Assembly: GCF_003258945.1 (NCBI RefSeq)
Contig: NZ_QLIX01000015.1
Span: forward strand, 59,090-123,089
DNA length: 64,000 bases
Source of the DNA: Roseicella frigidaeris
GTDB lineage: Bacteria; Pseudomonadota; Alphaproteobacteria; Acetobacterales; Acetobacteraceae
Direction of reading: 5' to 3'
Position numbers and translations under genes: made by a program. Below the pieces are notes generated by a model. That model searched no databases, was not told the DNA's origin, and saw only the letters and a program-made list of their open reading frames with translations. Positions 23,643-31,040 of the stretch are shown piece after piece (within the stretch, counting starts at the first letter, position 1; each line of letters starts with the position of its first letter).

Positions 23643-24665
23643 TCAGACGCTTCCCTCGTAGACGACCTCGAGGGAGGGGCGCGCCAGCGTCGCGGCGGCG
23701 CACATGTCCTCCATCGTCGCCGGCTGCAGCACCACGTCGCGGCCGACCGCGTCGCCCGAGAAGAGGCCGAGCAGCGCCTCCTGCGCCAGGGGCGTCGGCC
23801 GCAGCGGCGGCGCCTCGGCGACGCTGCTGCCGAGCGCCTCGAAGAGCGGCCCCCAGCGCCCGCCCGGCTTGCCGATGATCTCGTAGCTGGCGCTCTTGCG
23901 GCGGATGTCCTCGTCGGCCGGGATGGCCGCCAGCACCGGGATGCCGGCGGCGGCGGCGAAGGCATGCGCCTCGCCGGTGCCGTCATCCTTGTTCACCACC
24001 ATGCCGGCGACGCCGACATTGCCGCCGAGCCGGCGGAAATACTCGACCGCCGAGCAGACGTTGTTCGCCACGTAGAGCGACTGCAGGTCGTTCGACCCGA
24101 CGACGATCACCTTCTGGCACATGTCGCGGGCGATCGGCAGGCCGAAGCCGCCGCAGACCACGTCGCCCAGGAAGTCGAGCAGCACGTAGTCGAAGCCCCA
24201 GTCGTGGAAGCCCAGCTTCTCCAGCAACTCGAAGCCGTGGATGATGCCGCGGCCGCCGCAGCCGCGCCCGACCTCCGGCCCGCCCAGCTCCATGGCGAAG
24301 ACGCCGTCGCGCTTGAAGCAGACATCGCCGATCTGCACTGCCTCGCCCGCTGCCTTCTTGCGCGAGGAGGTCTCGATGATGGTCGGGCAGCTCCGCCCGC
24401 CGAAGAGCAGCGAGGTGGTGTCGCTCTTCGGGTCGCAGCCGATCAGCAGCACCCGCTTGCCCTGCTGCGCCAGCATGTAGCTGAGGTTGGCCAGGGTGAA
24501 GGACTTGCCGATGCCGCCCTTGCCGTAGATGGCGATCACCTGCGTCGCGCGGGACGCCTCACCGCCCGTGTCCGGCGCGGGCGCCTCTGCCGCCTCCGCG
24601 CGCAACCGCGCGTGCAGGCTGGCCATAGGCTGCGCCGAACCGGCGGAGACGAGGGGTGCGTTCAT
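23643..24665 (-). CDS. bchX: Chlorophyllide a reductase iron protein subunit X
   Basis: BchX is the NifH-like ATPase that delivers electrons to BchYZ. The 340-residue protein has the P-loop [19 protein letters not shown] (about 47-65), CDPKSDTTSLLFGG, GRGCGGRGI and [14 protein letters not shown]; the latter two hold the cluster cysteines. The ATG at 24665 has GGAGAGG upstream and overlaps the bchC stop as ATGA. Confidence 0.97.
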   Translation of the reverse strand: MNAPLVSAGSAQPMASLHARLRAEAAEAPAPDTGGEASRATQVIAIYGKGGIGKSFTLANLSYMLAQQGKRVLLIGCDPKSDTTSLLFGGRSCPTIIETSSRKKAAGEAVQIGDVCFKRDGVFAMELGGPEVGRGCGGRGIIHGFELLEKLGFHDWGFDYVLLDFLGDVVCGGFGLPIARDMCQKVIVVGSNDLQSLYVANNVCSAVEYFRRLGGNVGVAGMVVNKDDGTGEAHAFAAAAGIPVLAAIPADEDIRRKSASYEIIGKPGGRWGPLFEALGSSVAEAPPLRPTPLAQEALLGLFSGDAVGRDVVLQPATMEDMCAAATLARPSLEVVYEGSV

Positions 24666-25603
24666 GCGGAACCTCTCCAGTCCAGGACCATCTTCAGGCA
24701 GGCGGGATCGCCGAAGGCGGTGCGGTAGGCCGCCTCCGCCTCGCTGGCGGCGCGGCGATGGGTGATCAGGCCGTCCAGCGAGAGCCGCCCCTCCGCCACC
24801 AGGCGGGCGACGGCGTGCAGGTCGTCGGGCTTCCATTCCGCGGCGACGCGGATGCGCGCCTCGCGCAGGAAGGCCGGCGGGAAGGCGAAGCGCAGCGGCT
24901 CGGCATAGAAGCCGGCGAGCACCACCTCGCCGCCCGGCGCCAGCCGCGCGATCGCTGTGTCCAGCACCGCCGGATCGCCGCTCGCGTCGTAGATCGCGCG
25001 GTAGTCGCGCCGCGCATCCGCTTCCGGATGCAGCACGGCATAGCCCTCGGCGCCGGCGGCGCGGGACGGGTCGCGCTCCCAGACCACCGGCGGCGGCGCG
25101 CTGGCGAGCGGCGCCAGCCGCGCCAGCAGGCGGCCGAGCACGCCATGCCCGACGACGAGGTCCGGCGCCCGGGCCTGCGGCGCCGCGAGGGCGTGCCAGG
25201 CGGTGGCGGCCAGCGCCAGCAGCACGCCGCGCTCGCCGAGCCCGGCCTCGATGCGGATGGCCCGCGCGCCGGGCACCACGAGACGCGAGGCGGCGCCGCC
25301 GAACAGCCCGCGCACCTCGCCGAAGCAGCGCGCGCCGGGGATGAAGACGGTCTCGCCGGGGCGCAGCCCGGCCTCCGGCCCGGCCGCGGCGACCTGGCCG
25401 ACCGACTCGTAGCCGGGCACCAGCGGATAGCCAAGGCCGGGGAAGGGCGGCATCCGGCCGGACCAGAGCAGGCGCTCCGTGCCGGTGCTGATGCCGCTCC
25501 AGGCCACCTCGACCACCACATCCGCCTCGCCGGGCGGCGAGAGGCTGAGGCGACGGATCGCCAGGCGCTCTGGCTCCTCGAGGATCACGGCCATGGTGTC
25601 CAC
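24662..25603 (-). CDS. bchC: Bacteriochlorophyllide a dehydrogenase
   Basis: BchC oxidises the 3-hydroxyethyl group of the bacteriochlorophyllide precursor to acetyl. The 313-residue protein is of the zinc-less alcohol dehydrogenase type: AVILEEPERLAIRRLSL at the N-terminus, GISTGTERLLWSGRMPPFPGLGYPLVPGYESVG, and a Rossmann segment DLVVGHGVLGRLLARL. A GTG start at 25603 fits the CGGAG nine bases upstream; the ATG at 25594 is an alternative. The promoter region holds a PpsR operator pair. Confidence 0.95.
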   Translation of the reverse strand: MDTMAVILEEPERLAIRRLSLSPPGEADVVVEVAWSGISTGTERLLWSGRMPPFPGLGYPLVPGYESVGQVAAAGPEAGLRPGETVFIPGARCFGEVRGLFGGAASRLVVPGARAIRIEAGLGERGVLLALAATAWHALAAPQARAPDLVVGHGVLGRLLARLAPLASAPPPVVWERDPSRAAGAEGYAVLHPEADARRDYRAIYDASGDPAVLDTAIARLAPGGEVVLAGFYAEPLRFAFPPAFLREARIRVAAEWKPDDLHAVARLVAEGRLSLDGLITHRRAASEAEAAYRTAFGDPACLKMVLDWRGSA

Positions 25604-25627
25604 TGCGGGACTCCGGGTGCTGATGTT

Positions 25628-25671
25628 TGTAAGTTTAAACTGACTATTACTTCTGTCAATTTCATCTGACA
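25628..25671 (-). promoter_or_regulatory. Paired PpsR/CrtJ operator and promoter of bchC
   Basis: An AT-rich island contains TGT-CAATTTCATCTG-ACA (25654-25671, perfect TGT-N12-ACA) and TGT-AAGTTTAAACTG-ACT (25628-25645, one mismatch), separated by exactly 8 bp. The end of the perfect site supplies a TTGACA -35 element on the minus strand, with a weak TAAACT -10 about 16 bp further. The arrangement matches the tandem CrtJ sites described for R. capsulatus bchC. Confidence 0.88.
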
Positions 25672-25706
25672 TACGGCGCGTGCCACATCGGCGCGATCGG
25701 GCGGCG

Positions 25707-26861
25707 TCATGCCACCGGCCTCGCCAGCATGGCCCGCACCAGCAGCGGCGTGCCCGTGCGCAGCAGCCGCGCCGGGCCGAAGCCGGCGGCGCGCAGCAAC
25801 CCGTCGATCTCCGCCGGCCGGCGCGGCCGGCCCTGGCCCATCGCCAGGAGATAGAAGCCGAAATAGGCCTCGCCCGCGGGCTCGGCATCCGGCGTGCCCG
25901 CCATCGGCTCGGCGAGCAGCAGGCTGCCGTCGGTCGGCAAGGCCCGCCGGGCGGCGCGCAGGATGGCGAGCGCGACGTCGTCGTCATGGTCGTGCAGCAC
26001 GCGCACCAGCGAGATCAGGTCGGCGCCGGCCGGCAGCGGATCGCGCAGGAAGTCGCCGCCGATCGCCTGCGCCCGGCCTCCCAGCCCCTCCCGGGCGAAG
26101 CGGGCCCGCGCCCGCTCGGCCACCGCCGGCAGGTCGAAGAGCAGCAGTTGCAGATGCGGCGCGCGGGCGGCGGCGGCGGCCAGGAACACGCCCTCCCCGC
26201 CGCCCAGGTCGAGCAGGCAGCGATGCGCGCGCAGCGGCGCGACATCGAGCACCTCCTCGGCGATCATCGCCTGGGAGGCCGCCATCAGCGTGGAATAGGC
26301 CGCCACCTCGGCGGCGCCGAGCGCCTCGGGCCGCGCCTCGCCGGCATAGGGCCAGAGCCGCGCGAGATCCGTCGCGCCGCGCCCCTCGCCGCGCAGCAGC
26401 GCCACCGGGTCGCGCAGGTCGGCATAGAGCGCCGCATGGTGCTCGACCATCGCCACCAAGCCGGCATTGCCGACCAGGGCCGCGCCGAGCGGGCCGAGCG
26501 CGAAGCGGCCGCCCCGCCGCCGGGCCACCAGGCCGAGCGAGGCCGCCGCGCCGAGCAGCCGCTGCGCCGCCGCCTCGTCCAGGCCGAGGCGCGGCGCCAG
26601 GGCGGCGGCGCTCATCGCGCCCTCGGCGCGCAGCAGCTCGCACAGCCGCAGCCGCACGCAGGCCAGCAGCACCTGTGAATAGACGAAGCCGGCGCAGAGA
26701 TCGAACAGCGCCCGCGTCCGCCGCCGCGCCACCGGCCGCGTCAGCGGGAAGCGCGCCGCCCAGCGGCGGAAGCGCGGATTCGCCACCAGCCCCTCGCGCA
26801 GGTCGCGCAGCCGGTCGAGCGTGCCCGGCAGCATCGACGGGGCCATGACCCGCGCGGTCAT
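25707..26861 (-). CDS. crtF: Carotenoid O-methyltransferase (hydroxyneurosporene/demethylspheroidene methyltransferase)
   Basis: CrtF methylates the 1-hydroxyl group of acyclic carotenoids with SAM, for spirilloxanthin or spheroidene. The 384-residue protein has an N-terminal winged-helix dimerisation region, HHAALYADLRDPVALLRGEG, the SAM site LLDLGGGEGVFLAA, a later GGDFLRDPLP and the catalytic RVLHDHDDD. The stop lies only 36 bp from the bchC operator. It follows crtE by nine bases, so crtEF is one unit. Confidence 0.93.
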   Translation of the reverse strand: MTARVMAPSMLPGTLDRLRDLREGLVANPRFRRWAARFPLTRPVARRRTRALFDLCAGFVYSQVLLACVRLRLCELLRAEGAMSAAALAPRLGLDEAAAQRLLGAAASLGLVARRRGGRFALGPLGAALVGNAGLVAMVEHHAALYADLRDPVALLRGEGRGATDLARLWPYAGEARPEALGAAEVAAYSTLMAASQAMIAEEVLDVAPLRAHRCLLDLGGGEGVFLAAAAARAPHLQLLLFDLPAVAERARARFAREGLGGRAQAIGGDFLRDPLPAGADLISLVRVLHDHDDDVALAILRAARRALPTDGSLLLAEPMAGTPDAEPAGEAYFGFYLLAMGQGRPRRPAEIDGLLRAAGFGPARLLRTGTPLLVRAMLARPVA

Positions 26862-26870
26862 GCCGCCGGC

Positions 26871-27743
26871 TCAGGCCGCGCTGCGGCTGAGGCTGCGCGG
26901 CGTCAGCCGCCGGGCCTCGCTGCGGACGAGCGCGCGCAACTCGGCGGCGCCATGGCAGGCGGGAATGGCCTGCGCCGCCACGGCGACGAGCTCCTCGAGC
27001 CGCTGCACGGCGGCCGGAATGCCCAGCGCCAGGGCGAGGCTCGGCCGGCCGAGCGCCGCGTCGCGGCCCGCCGGCTTGCCCATCTCGTCGGGCTCGGCGA
27101 CCACGTCGCGGATGTCGTCCGCCGCCTGGTAGGCCTCGCCGAGGCGCTCGCCGAAGATCCGCCAGGGCGCGAGATCCGCCGCGCCGGCGGAGGCCGCCCC
27201 CGCCGCGGCCGCCGCGGCGAAGAGCGCGCCGGTCTTCTGGCGGTGATAGGCCTCGAGCGCGGCGACCGGCTCGCATTCCCAGGACTGGCCAGCCACGATG
27301 CCATGCGGCACGCCCACGCCCTGCCCGACCGCGGCCAGCACCGGCGGCAGCCGCGCGCCGAGGCCCTCGCTGGCCTGCGCCAGGGTCTGGAAGGCGAGGA
27401 CGATCAGCGCATCGCCGGCCAGCAGGGCCAGCGGCACGCCGAAGGCGCGATGCACGGAGAGGCGGCCGCGCCGCTCCGCCGCATCGTCGAAGCAGGGCAG
27501 GTCGTCATGCACCAGGGAGGCGCAGTGCAGCAGCTCGATCGCGGCCGCGGCGGCATCCGTCAAGGCCGGGGCGTCCTCGCCGCAGGCCGCGGCGACAGCG
27601 AGGCAGAGGCGCGGCCGCACCCGGGCGCCGCGGGGGAATACGGCGTGGCGCATGGCGGCAGCGAGGCGCGGCGGCGCATCGGCGGCGTCGGCCATCGCCA
27701 CCGCAGTCTCCAGGCTGCGCTCGATCCGGGTGACGCCGTCCAT
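26871..27743 (-). CDS. crtE: Geranylgeranyl diphosphate synthase
   Basis: CrtE makes the C20 precursor of carotenoids and of the BChl tail. The 290-residue protein has the first aspartate-rich motif VHDDLPCFDDAAERRGR and the second QAADDIRDV, with GDALIVLAFQTLA between. It begins a leftward run to the cytochrome c2 gene. PpsR-type palindromes lie 45-88 bp upstream. Confidence 0.95.
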   Translation of the reverse strand: MDGVTRIERSLETAVAMADAADAPPRLAAAMRHAVFPRGARVRPRLCLAVAAACGEDAPALTDAAAAAIELLHCASLVHDDLPCFDDAAERRGRLSVHRAFGVPLALLAGDALIVLAFQTLAQASEGLGARLPPVLAAVGQGVGVPHGIVAGQSWECEPVAALEAYHRQKTGALFAAAAAAGAASAGAADLAPWRIFGERLGEAYQAADDIRDVVAEPDEMGKPAGRDAALGRPSLALALGIPAAVQRLEELVAVAAQAIPACHGAAELRALVRSEARRLTPRSLSRSAA

Positions 27744-27787
27744 TGCCGTCCTCCGCTGCGCCGGGGCTTCGGGAGCGCCCTGGCGAT

Positions 27788-27831
27788 TGTCGTTTTTGTT
27801 TGACGATCACGACTGTCAACTTCTATTGACA
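27788..27831. promoter_or_regulatory. PpsR/CrtJ operator pair between crtE and crtD
   Basis: TGT-CAACTTCTATTG-ACA at 27814-27831 is a perfect site. Exactly 8 bp to its left TGT-CGTTTTTGTTTG-ACG (27788-27805) matches five of six defined bases. The 121-bp divergent gap is strikingly AT-rich for this genome. Both crtEF and crtDC are probably repressed by PpsR from here. TTGACA and TTGACG hexamers overlap the sites. Confidence 0.82.
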
Positions 27832-27864
27832 TAAGAGTCAAGCGCTAATTGCGGGGCCCTCCTC

Positions 27865-29394
27865 ATGCGCACCGGACGTGTTGCGGTGGTCGGCGCCGGC
27901 ATCGGCGGCTTGGTGGCAGCCCTGTCGCTCGCGGCGCAGGGGCTCGAGGTGATCGTGCTGGAACGCGCCGCGACGCCGGGCGGCAAGATGCGCCAGATCG
28001 CGCTCGGCGATGCGCGCATCGATGCCGGCCCGACCGTCTTCACCATGCGCTGGGTCTTCGAGGAGATCTTCGCCGAGGCGGGCGCCAGGCTCGACGAGCA
28101 CCTGACGCTGCAGCCGGCGGCGGTGCTGGCGCGCCACGCCTGGGACGGCGGCGGCCGGCTCGATCTCTACGCCGATATCGACCGCTCGGCCGAGGCGATC
28201 GGCGCCTTCGCCGGGCCGGCGGCAGCGCAGGGCTACCGCGCCTTCTGCGACCGCGCGCGCCGCATCTGGTCCACGCTGGAGCAGCCCTTCATCCGCGCGC
28301 CGCGCCCCTCCATGCTGTCCCTGATCACCGCCGCCTGGCCGGCGGGGCTCGCCGAGCTCTGGGGGGTCTCCCCCTTCGCCACGCTCTGGCGCGCCCTGGC
28401 CGAGCATTTCGCCGATGCGCGGCTGCGCCAGCTCTTCGGGCGCTACTCGACCTATTGCGGCTCGTCGCCCTTCCTCGCGCCGGCGACGCTGATGCTCATC
28501 GCGCATGTCGAGCAACAGGGGGTCTGGCTGGTCAAGGGCGGCATGTACCGGGTGGCCGAGGCGCTGGCCGGCCTCGCCGCGGCACGGGGGGCGCAGATCC
28601 GCTACGGCGCCGAGGTCGCCGAGATCCTGGTCGGCGGCGGCCGCGTCGCCGGCCTCAGGCTCGCCGATGGCGAAAGGCTGGCCGTCGACGCCGCCATCCT
28701 GAACGCCGACCTGGCGGCGCTGGCCGCCGGCCTGTTCGGCGAGCTGCCGGCCCGCGCCGTGACGCTGCGGGGCGAGCGCTCCCTCTCGGCCGTCACCTGG
28801 GCCATGCTGGCCGAGGCGGAGGGCTTTCCGCTGGCGCGGCACACGGTGTTCTTCTCCGGCGCCTATGCGGACGAGTTCGACCGCGTCTTCGCCCAGCAAC
28901 GCCTGCCCGCCCACCCCACCGTCTATGCCTGCGCCCAGGACCGCGACGATGCGGGGGGCGGGCATGCCGGCGGGCCGGAGCGGTTGCTGCTGCTCGTCAA
29001 CGCGCCGCCGAGCGGCGACCGGCGCGCCTTCACCCCAGCGGAGATCAAGGAATGCGAGCGGGCGAGTTTCGGCCTGATGCGGCGCTGCGGCCTCACGCTC
29101 CGGCCGATGGCGACGGCGCTGACCACGCCGGCGGAGTTCGAGCGGCTCTTCCCGGCGACGGGGGGCGCCCTCTACGGCCGGGCGCTGCATGGCTGGCAGG
29201 CGAGCTTCCAGCGGCCGGGGGCGCGGACGGCGCTGCCGGGCCTCTATCTCTGCGGCGGCAGCGTGCATCCGGGGGCGGGGGTGCCGATGGCGGCGCTGTC
29301 GGGCCGTCAGGCGGCGGCGAGCCTGCGGGCGGACCTCGGTTCGACCGGCCCGTCCCGCCGCGCGGCTATGCGTGGTGGTACCTCGACGGGCTGA
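27865..29394 (+). CDS. crtD: Carotenoid 3,4-desaturase (hydroxyneurosporene/methoxyneurosporene desaturase)
   Basis: CrtD introduces the 3,4 double bond in 1-hydroxylated carotenoids. The 509-residue protein has the FAD-binding VAVVGAGIGGLVAALSLA, PGGKMRQI, IDAGPTVFTMRWVFEE, the STYCGSSPFLAPATLMLIAHVEQQGVW region, and the C-terminal GSVHPGAGVPMAALSGRQAAASL. About 20 residues after this last motif look non-homologous and come from sequence that also encodes the CrtC N-terminus in another frame. No Shine-Dalgarno is obvious. Confidence 0.93.
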   Translation: MRTGRVAVVGAGIGGLVAALSLAAQGLEVIVLERAATPGGKMRQIALGDARIDAGPTVFTMRWVFEEIFAEAGARLDEHLTLQPAAVLARHAWDGGGRLDLYADIDRSAEAIGAFAGPAAAQGYRAFCDRARRIWSTLEQPFIRAPRPSMLSLITAAWPAGLAELWGVSPFATLWRALAEHFADARLRQLFGRYSTYCGSSPFLAPATLMLIAHVEQQGVWLVKGGMYRVAEALAGLAAARGAQIRYGAEVAEILVGGGRVAGLRLADGERLAVDAAILNADLAALAAGLFGELPARAVTLRGERSLSAVTWAMLAEAEGFPLARHTVFFSGAYADEFDRVFAQQRLPAHPTVYACAQDRDDAGGGHAGGPERLLLLVNAPPSGDRRAFTPAEIKECERASFGLMRRCGLTLRPMATALTTPAEFERLFPATGGALYGRALHGWQASFQRPGARTALPGLYLCGGSVHPGAGVPMAALSGRQAAASLRADLGSTGPSRRAAMRGGTSTG

Positions 29395-30272
29395 GCGAGG
29401 ACGGGCGGCACGGGCTGACGATCATCGCCTTCATCGGCAGCGTCTTCTCGCCCTGGTATGCCTGGGCGCGGCGCGGCGGCCGGGCGGCGGAGCCGGCGGC
29501 GCATTGCGCGCTGAACGTCGCCCTCTACGGCCCGGGCGGCCGCTGGGCGATGACCGAGCGGCGCGGCGAGGCGCTCGGCCGCGGCGAGGACTGGCTGCGC
29601 ATCGGGCCGAGCACGCTGCGCTGGGACGGCGCGACGCTGGTGGTGGAGTTCGCCGAGGTCGCGGCGCCGCTGCCGCGCCCGGTGCGCGGCCGGGTGCGGC
29701 TGCACGCCGCCGCGCCCGGCCGGCGCGGCTTCCTGCTGGATGCCGCGGGGCGGCACCGCTGGCGGCCCATCGCCGCGGCGGCGCGGATCGAGGTGGAGCT
29801 CGACCAGCCGCGGCTGCGCTGGTCCGGCCCCGGCTATTTCGACAGCAACGACGGCGATGCGCCGCTGGAGGAGGATTTCCGCCGCTGGGACTGGTGCCGC
29901 GCGCCGCTCGGCCAGGGAGAGGCGGCGGGCAGCGCGGTGCTCTACAACGTCGCGCGCCGGGACGGCACGGCTCAGTCCCTGGCGCTGCGGGTCCACCCCT
30001 CGGGCGCGATCGAGGACATGCCGCCACCGCCGCCCGCGACGCTGCCGCGCAGCCGCTGGCGGCTGGACCGCCCGACGCGCGCCGATCCGGGCGAGGCGCC
30101 GCGGGTGCTGCGGACGCTGCAGGACGCGCCCTTCTATGCCCGCTCGATGATCGCGACGCGGCTCTGCGGCGAGGCGACGGTGGCGGTGCATGAGAGCCTG
30201 GACCTGGACCGCTTCCGCGCGCCCTGGGTGCAGGCGATGCTGCCCTTCCGCATTCCGCGCAGCTTGCGCTGA
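29331..30272 (+). CDS. crtC: Carotenoid 1,2-hydratase (hydroxyneurosporene synthase), start codon not identifiable
   Basis: CrtC adds water to the C-1,2 double bond of neurosporene or lycopene. The reading frame shows the expected N-terminus GGPRFDRPVPPRGYAWWYLDG and GLTIIAFIGSVFSPWYAWAR, then YFDSNDGDAPLEEDFRRWDWCR and a conserved C-terminus, with no internal stop. However, this frame has no ATG, GTG or TTG between 29054 and about 29549. The left limit given here is therefore only the approximate start of homology. A CTG start, coupled re-initiation with slippage from crtD, or a one-base sequence error are the options. Confidence 0.85.
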   Translation, partial: GPRFDRPVPPRGYAWWYLDGLSEDGRHGLTIIAFIGSVFSPWYAWARRGGRAAEPAAHCALNVALYGPGGRWAMTERRGEALGRGEDWLRIGPSTLRWDGATLVVEFAEVAAPLPRPVRGRVRLHAAAPGRRGFLLDAAGRHRWRPIAAAARIEVELDQPRLRWSGPGYFDSNDGDAPLEEDFRRWDWCRAPLGQGEAAGSAVLYNVARRDGTAQSLALRVHPSGAIEDMPPPPPATLPRSRWRLDRPTRADPGEAPRVLRTLQDAPFYARSMIATRLCGEATVAVHESLDLDRFRAPWVQAMLPFRIPRSLR

Positions 30273-30281
30273 ATTACCGCT

Positions 30282-30413
30282 TCAGCCGCGCTCGCCCCGG
30301 GCGCGGGCCCGGGCGATGGCGCGGCGCACCGCGACCAGCTCGGCCAGCGCCAGCGCCAGGACCAGCAGCAGGATCAGGCCCCATTCCCAGCGCGCGAGCG
30401 TCGCGCCGTCCAT
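30282..30413 (-). CDS. 43-residue single-span membrane protein
   Basis: A small open frame, MDGATLARWEWGLILLLVLA..., with one hydrophobic helix followed by a strongly basic tail (VRRAIARARARGERG). It is the last gene of the crtI-crtB direction run and converges on crtC ten bases away. The topology (short outside, basic inside) resembles small subunits of membrane complexes. I do not recognise a family. Coding status rests on its position, plausible membrane topology and charge pattern. Confidence 0.55.
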   Translation of the reverse strand: MDGATLARWEWGLILLLVLALALAELVAVRRAIARARARGERG

Positions 30414-30432
30414 GCCCGCCCCAGGCCGCCGC

Positions 30433-30603
30433 TCAGCGTTGCGGCGGGGTGTTGCGGCCGGCGCCGAGCGGATGCTTCACCGGCCCCTCCTCGCCCCGCT
30501 TGGCGCGGCTGCGCCGGACCGAGAGGAATTGCCAGATGCCGATGGCGAGCGCCGCCACCAGCGTCAGGCCGAACAGCCAGCTCACGAAGTTTTCCCAGCC
30601 CAT
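30433..30603 (-). CDS. 56-residue single-span membrane protein
   Basis: MGWENFVSWLFGLTLVAALA... has one transmembrane helix (FVSWLFGLTLVAALAIGIWQFL) and a basic cytoplasmic tail beginning SVRRSRAKRGEEG. ATG at 30603 is preferred over upstream starts because the sequence before it is not membrane-like. It lies between the 112-residue and 43-residue membrane proteins, 19 bp before the latter, in the crtIB direction. Family unknown. Confidence 0.6.
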   Translation of the reverse strand: MGWENFVSWLFGLTLVAALAIGIWQFLSVRRSRAKRGEEGPVKHPLGAGRNTPPQR

Positions 30604-30699
30604 GACGTGCCCCGTCCTTGGTGAAGCCTGCGGCCAAAGCGCGACGGAGGCCGGGGCAACGGCATGGCCCTTCGTCATTTGCTCGCGACGCGGTCCCGC

Positions 30700-31038
30700 T
30701 CAGCCGGCCGCGTCGGGCAGGCGGTAGCGGGTGCGGCAGCGGAGCCAGAGGTCGTAGGCGAGGAGCAGGAAGAGGAAGCCGGCGAGATCGAAGAGCGAGA
30801 AGACGCCGCCGGTCATGCCATAGGCGAGCAGCCCCTGCAGCCCGGCCAGGATCAGCCCGAGGCGGATGATGGGGGGCATCATCTCGCCCATCATCGCCAG
30901 CGACGGCGCCAGGGGCGGCGCGGCCAGCCCCCGCGCCATCGCCGCGCGCGCCCGGGCGCGCCGCGCCCAGGCCGACCGGAGCAGCCAGGCGCCGGCCAGG
31001 CAGAAGCCGGCGCCGGCCCAAGGGGCGAGGGCGGCCAT
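30700..31038 (-). CDS. 112-residue membrane protein downstream of crtB
   Basis: Three hydrophobic segments are visible: PWAGAGFCLAGAWLLRSAW, LGLILAGLQGLLAYGMTGGVF and FDLAGFLFLLLAYDLWLR. A Met-rich stretch, SLAMMGEMMPPIIRLG, precedes the second. The ATG at 31038 is two bases from the crtB stop; a GTG at 31044 would overlap it. The tight coupling to crtB implies a role with the photosynthetic membrane or carotenoid enzymes, but no known domain is recognised. Confidence 0.68.
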   Translation of the reverse strand: MAALAPWAGAGFCLAGAWLLRSAWARRARARAAMARGLAAPPLAPSLAMMGEMMPPIIRLGLILAGLQGLLAYGMTGGVFSLFDLAGFLFLLLAYDLWLRCRTRYRLPDAAG

Positions 31039-31040
31039 CC

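Noticed and set aside
22512..24728. 738-codon open frame on the plus strand opposite bchY and bchX
   Set aside because: Shadow of two conserved reductase genes.
27849..29330. Long frame upstream of crtC opening at 27849
   Set aside because: It is out-of-frame crtD; only its last 313 codons resemble a protein, so it is not one 807-residue product.
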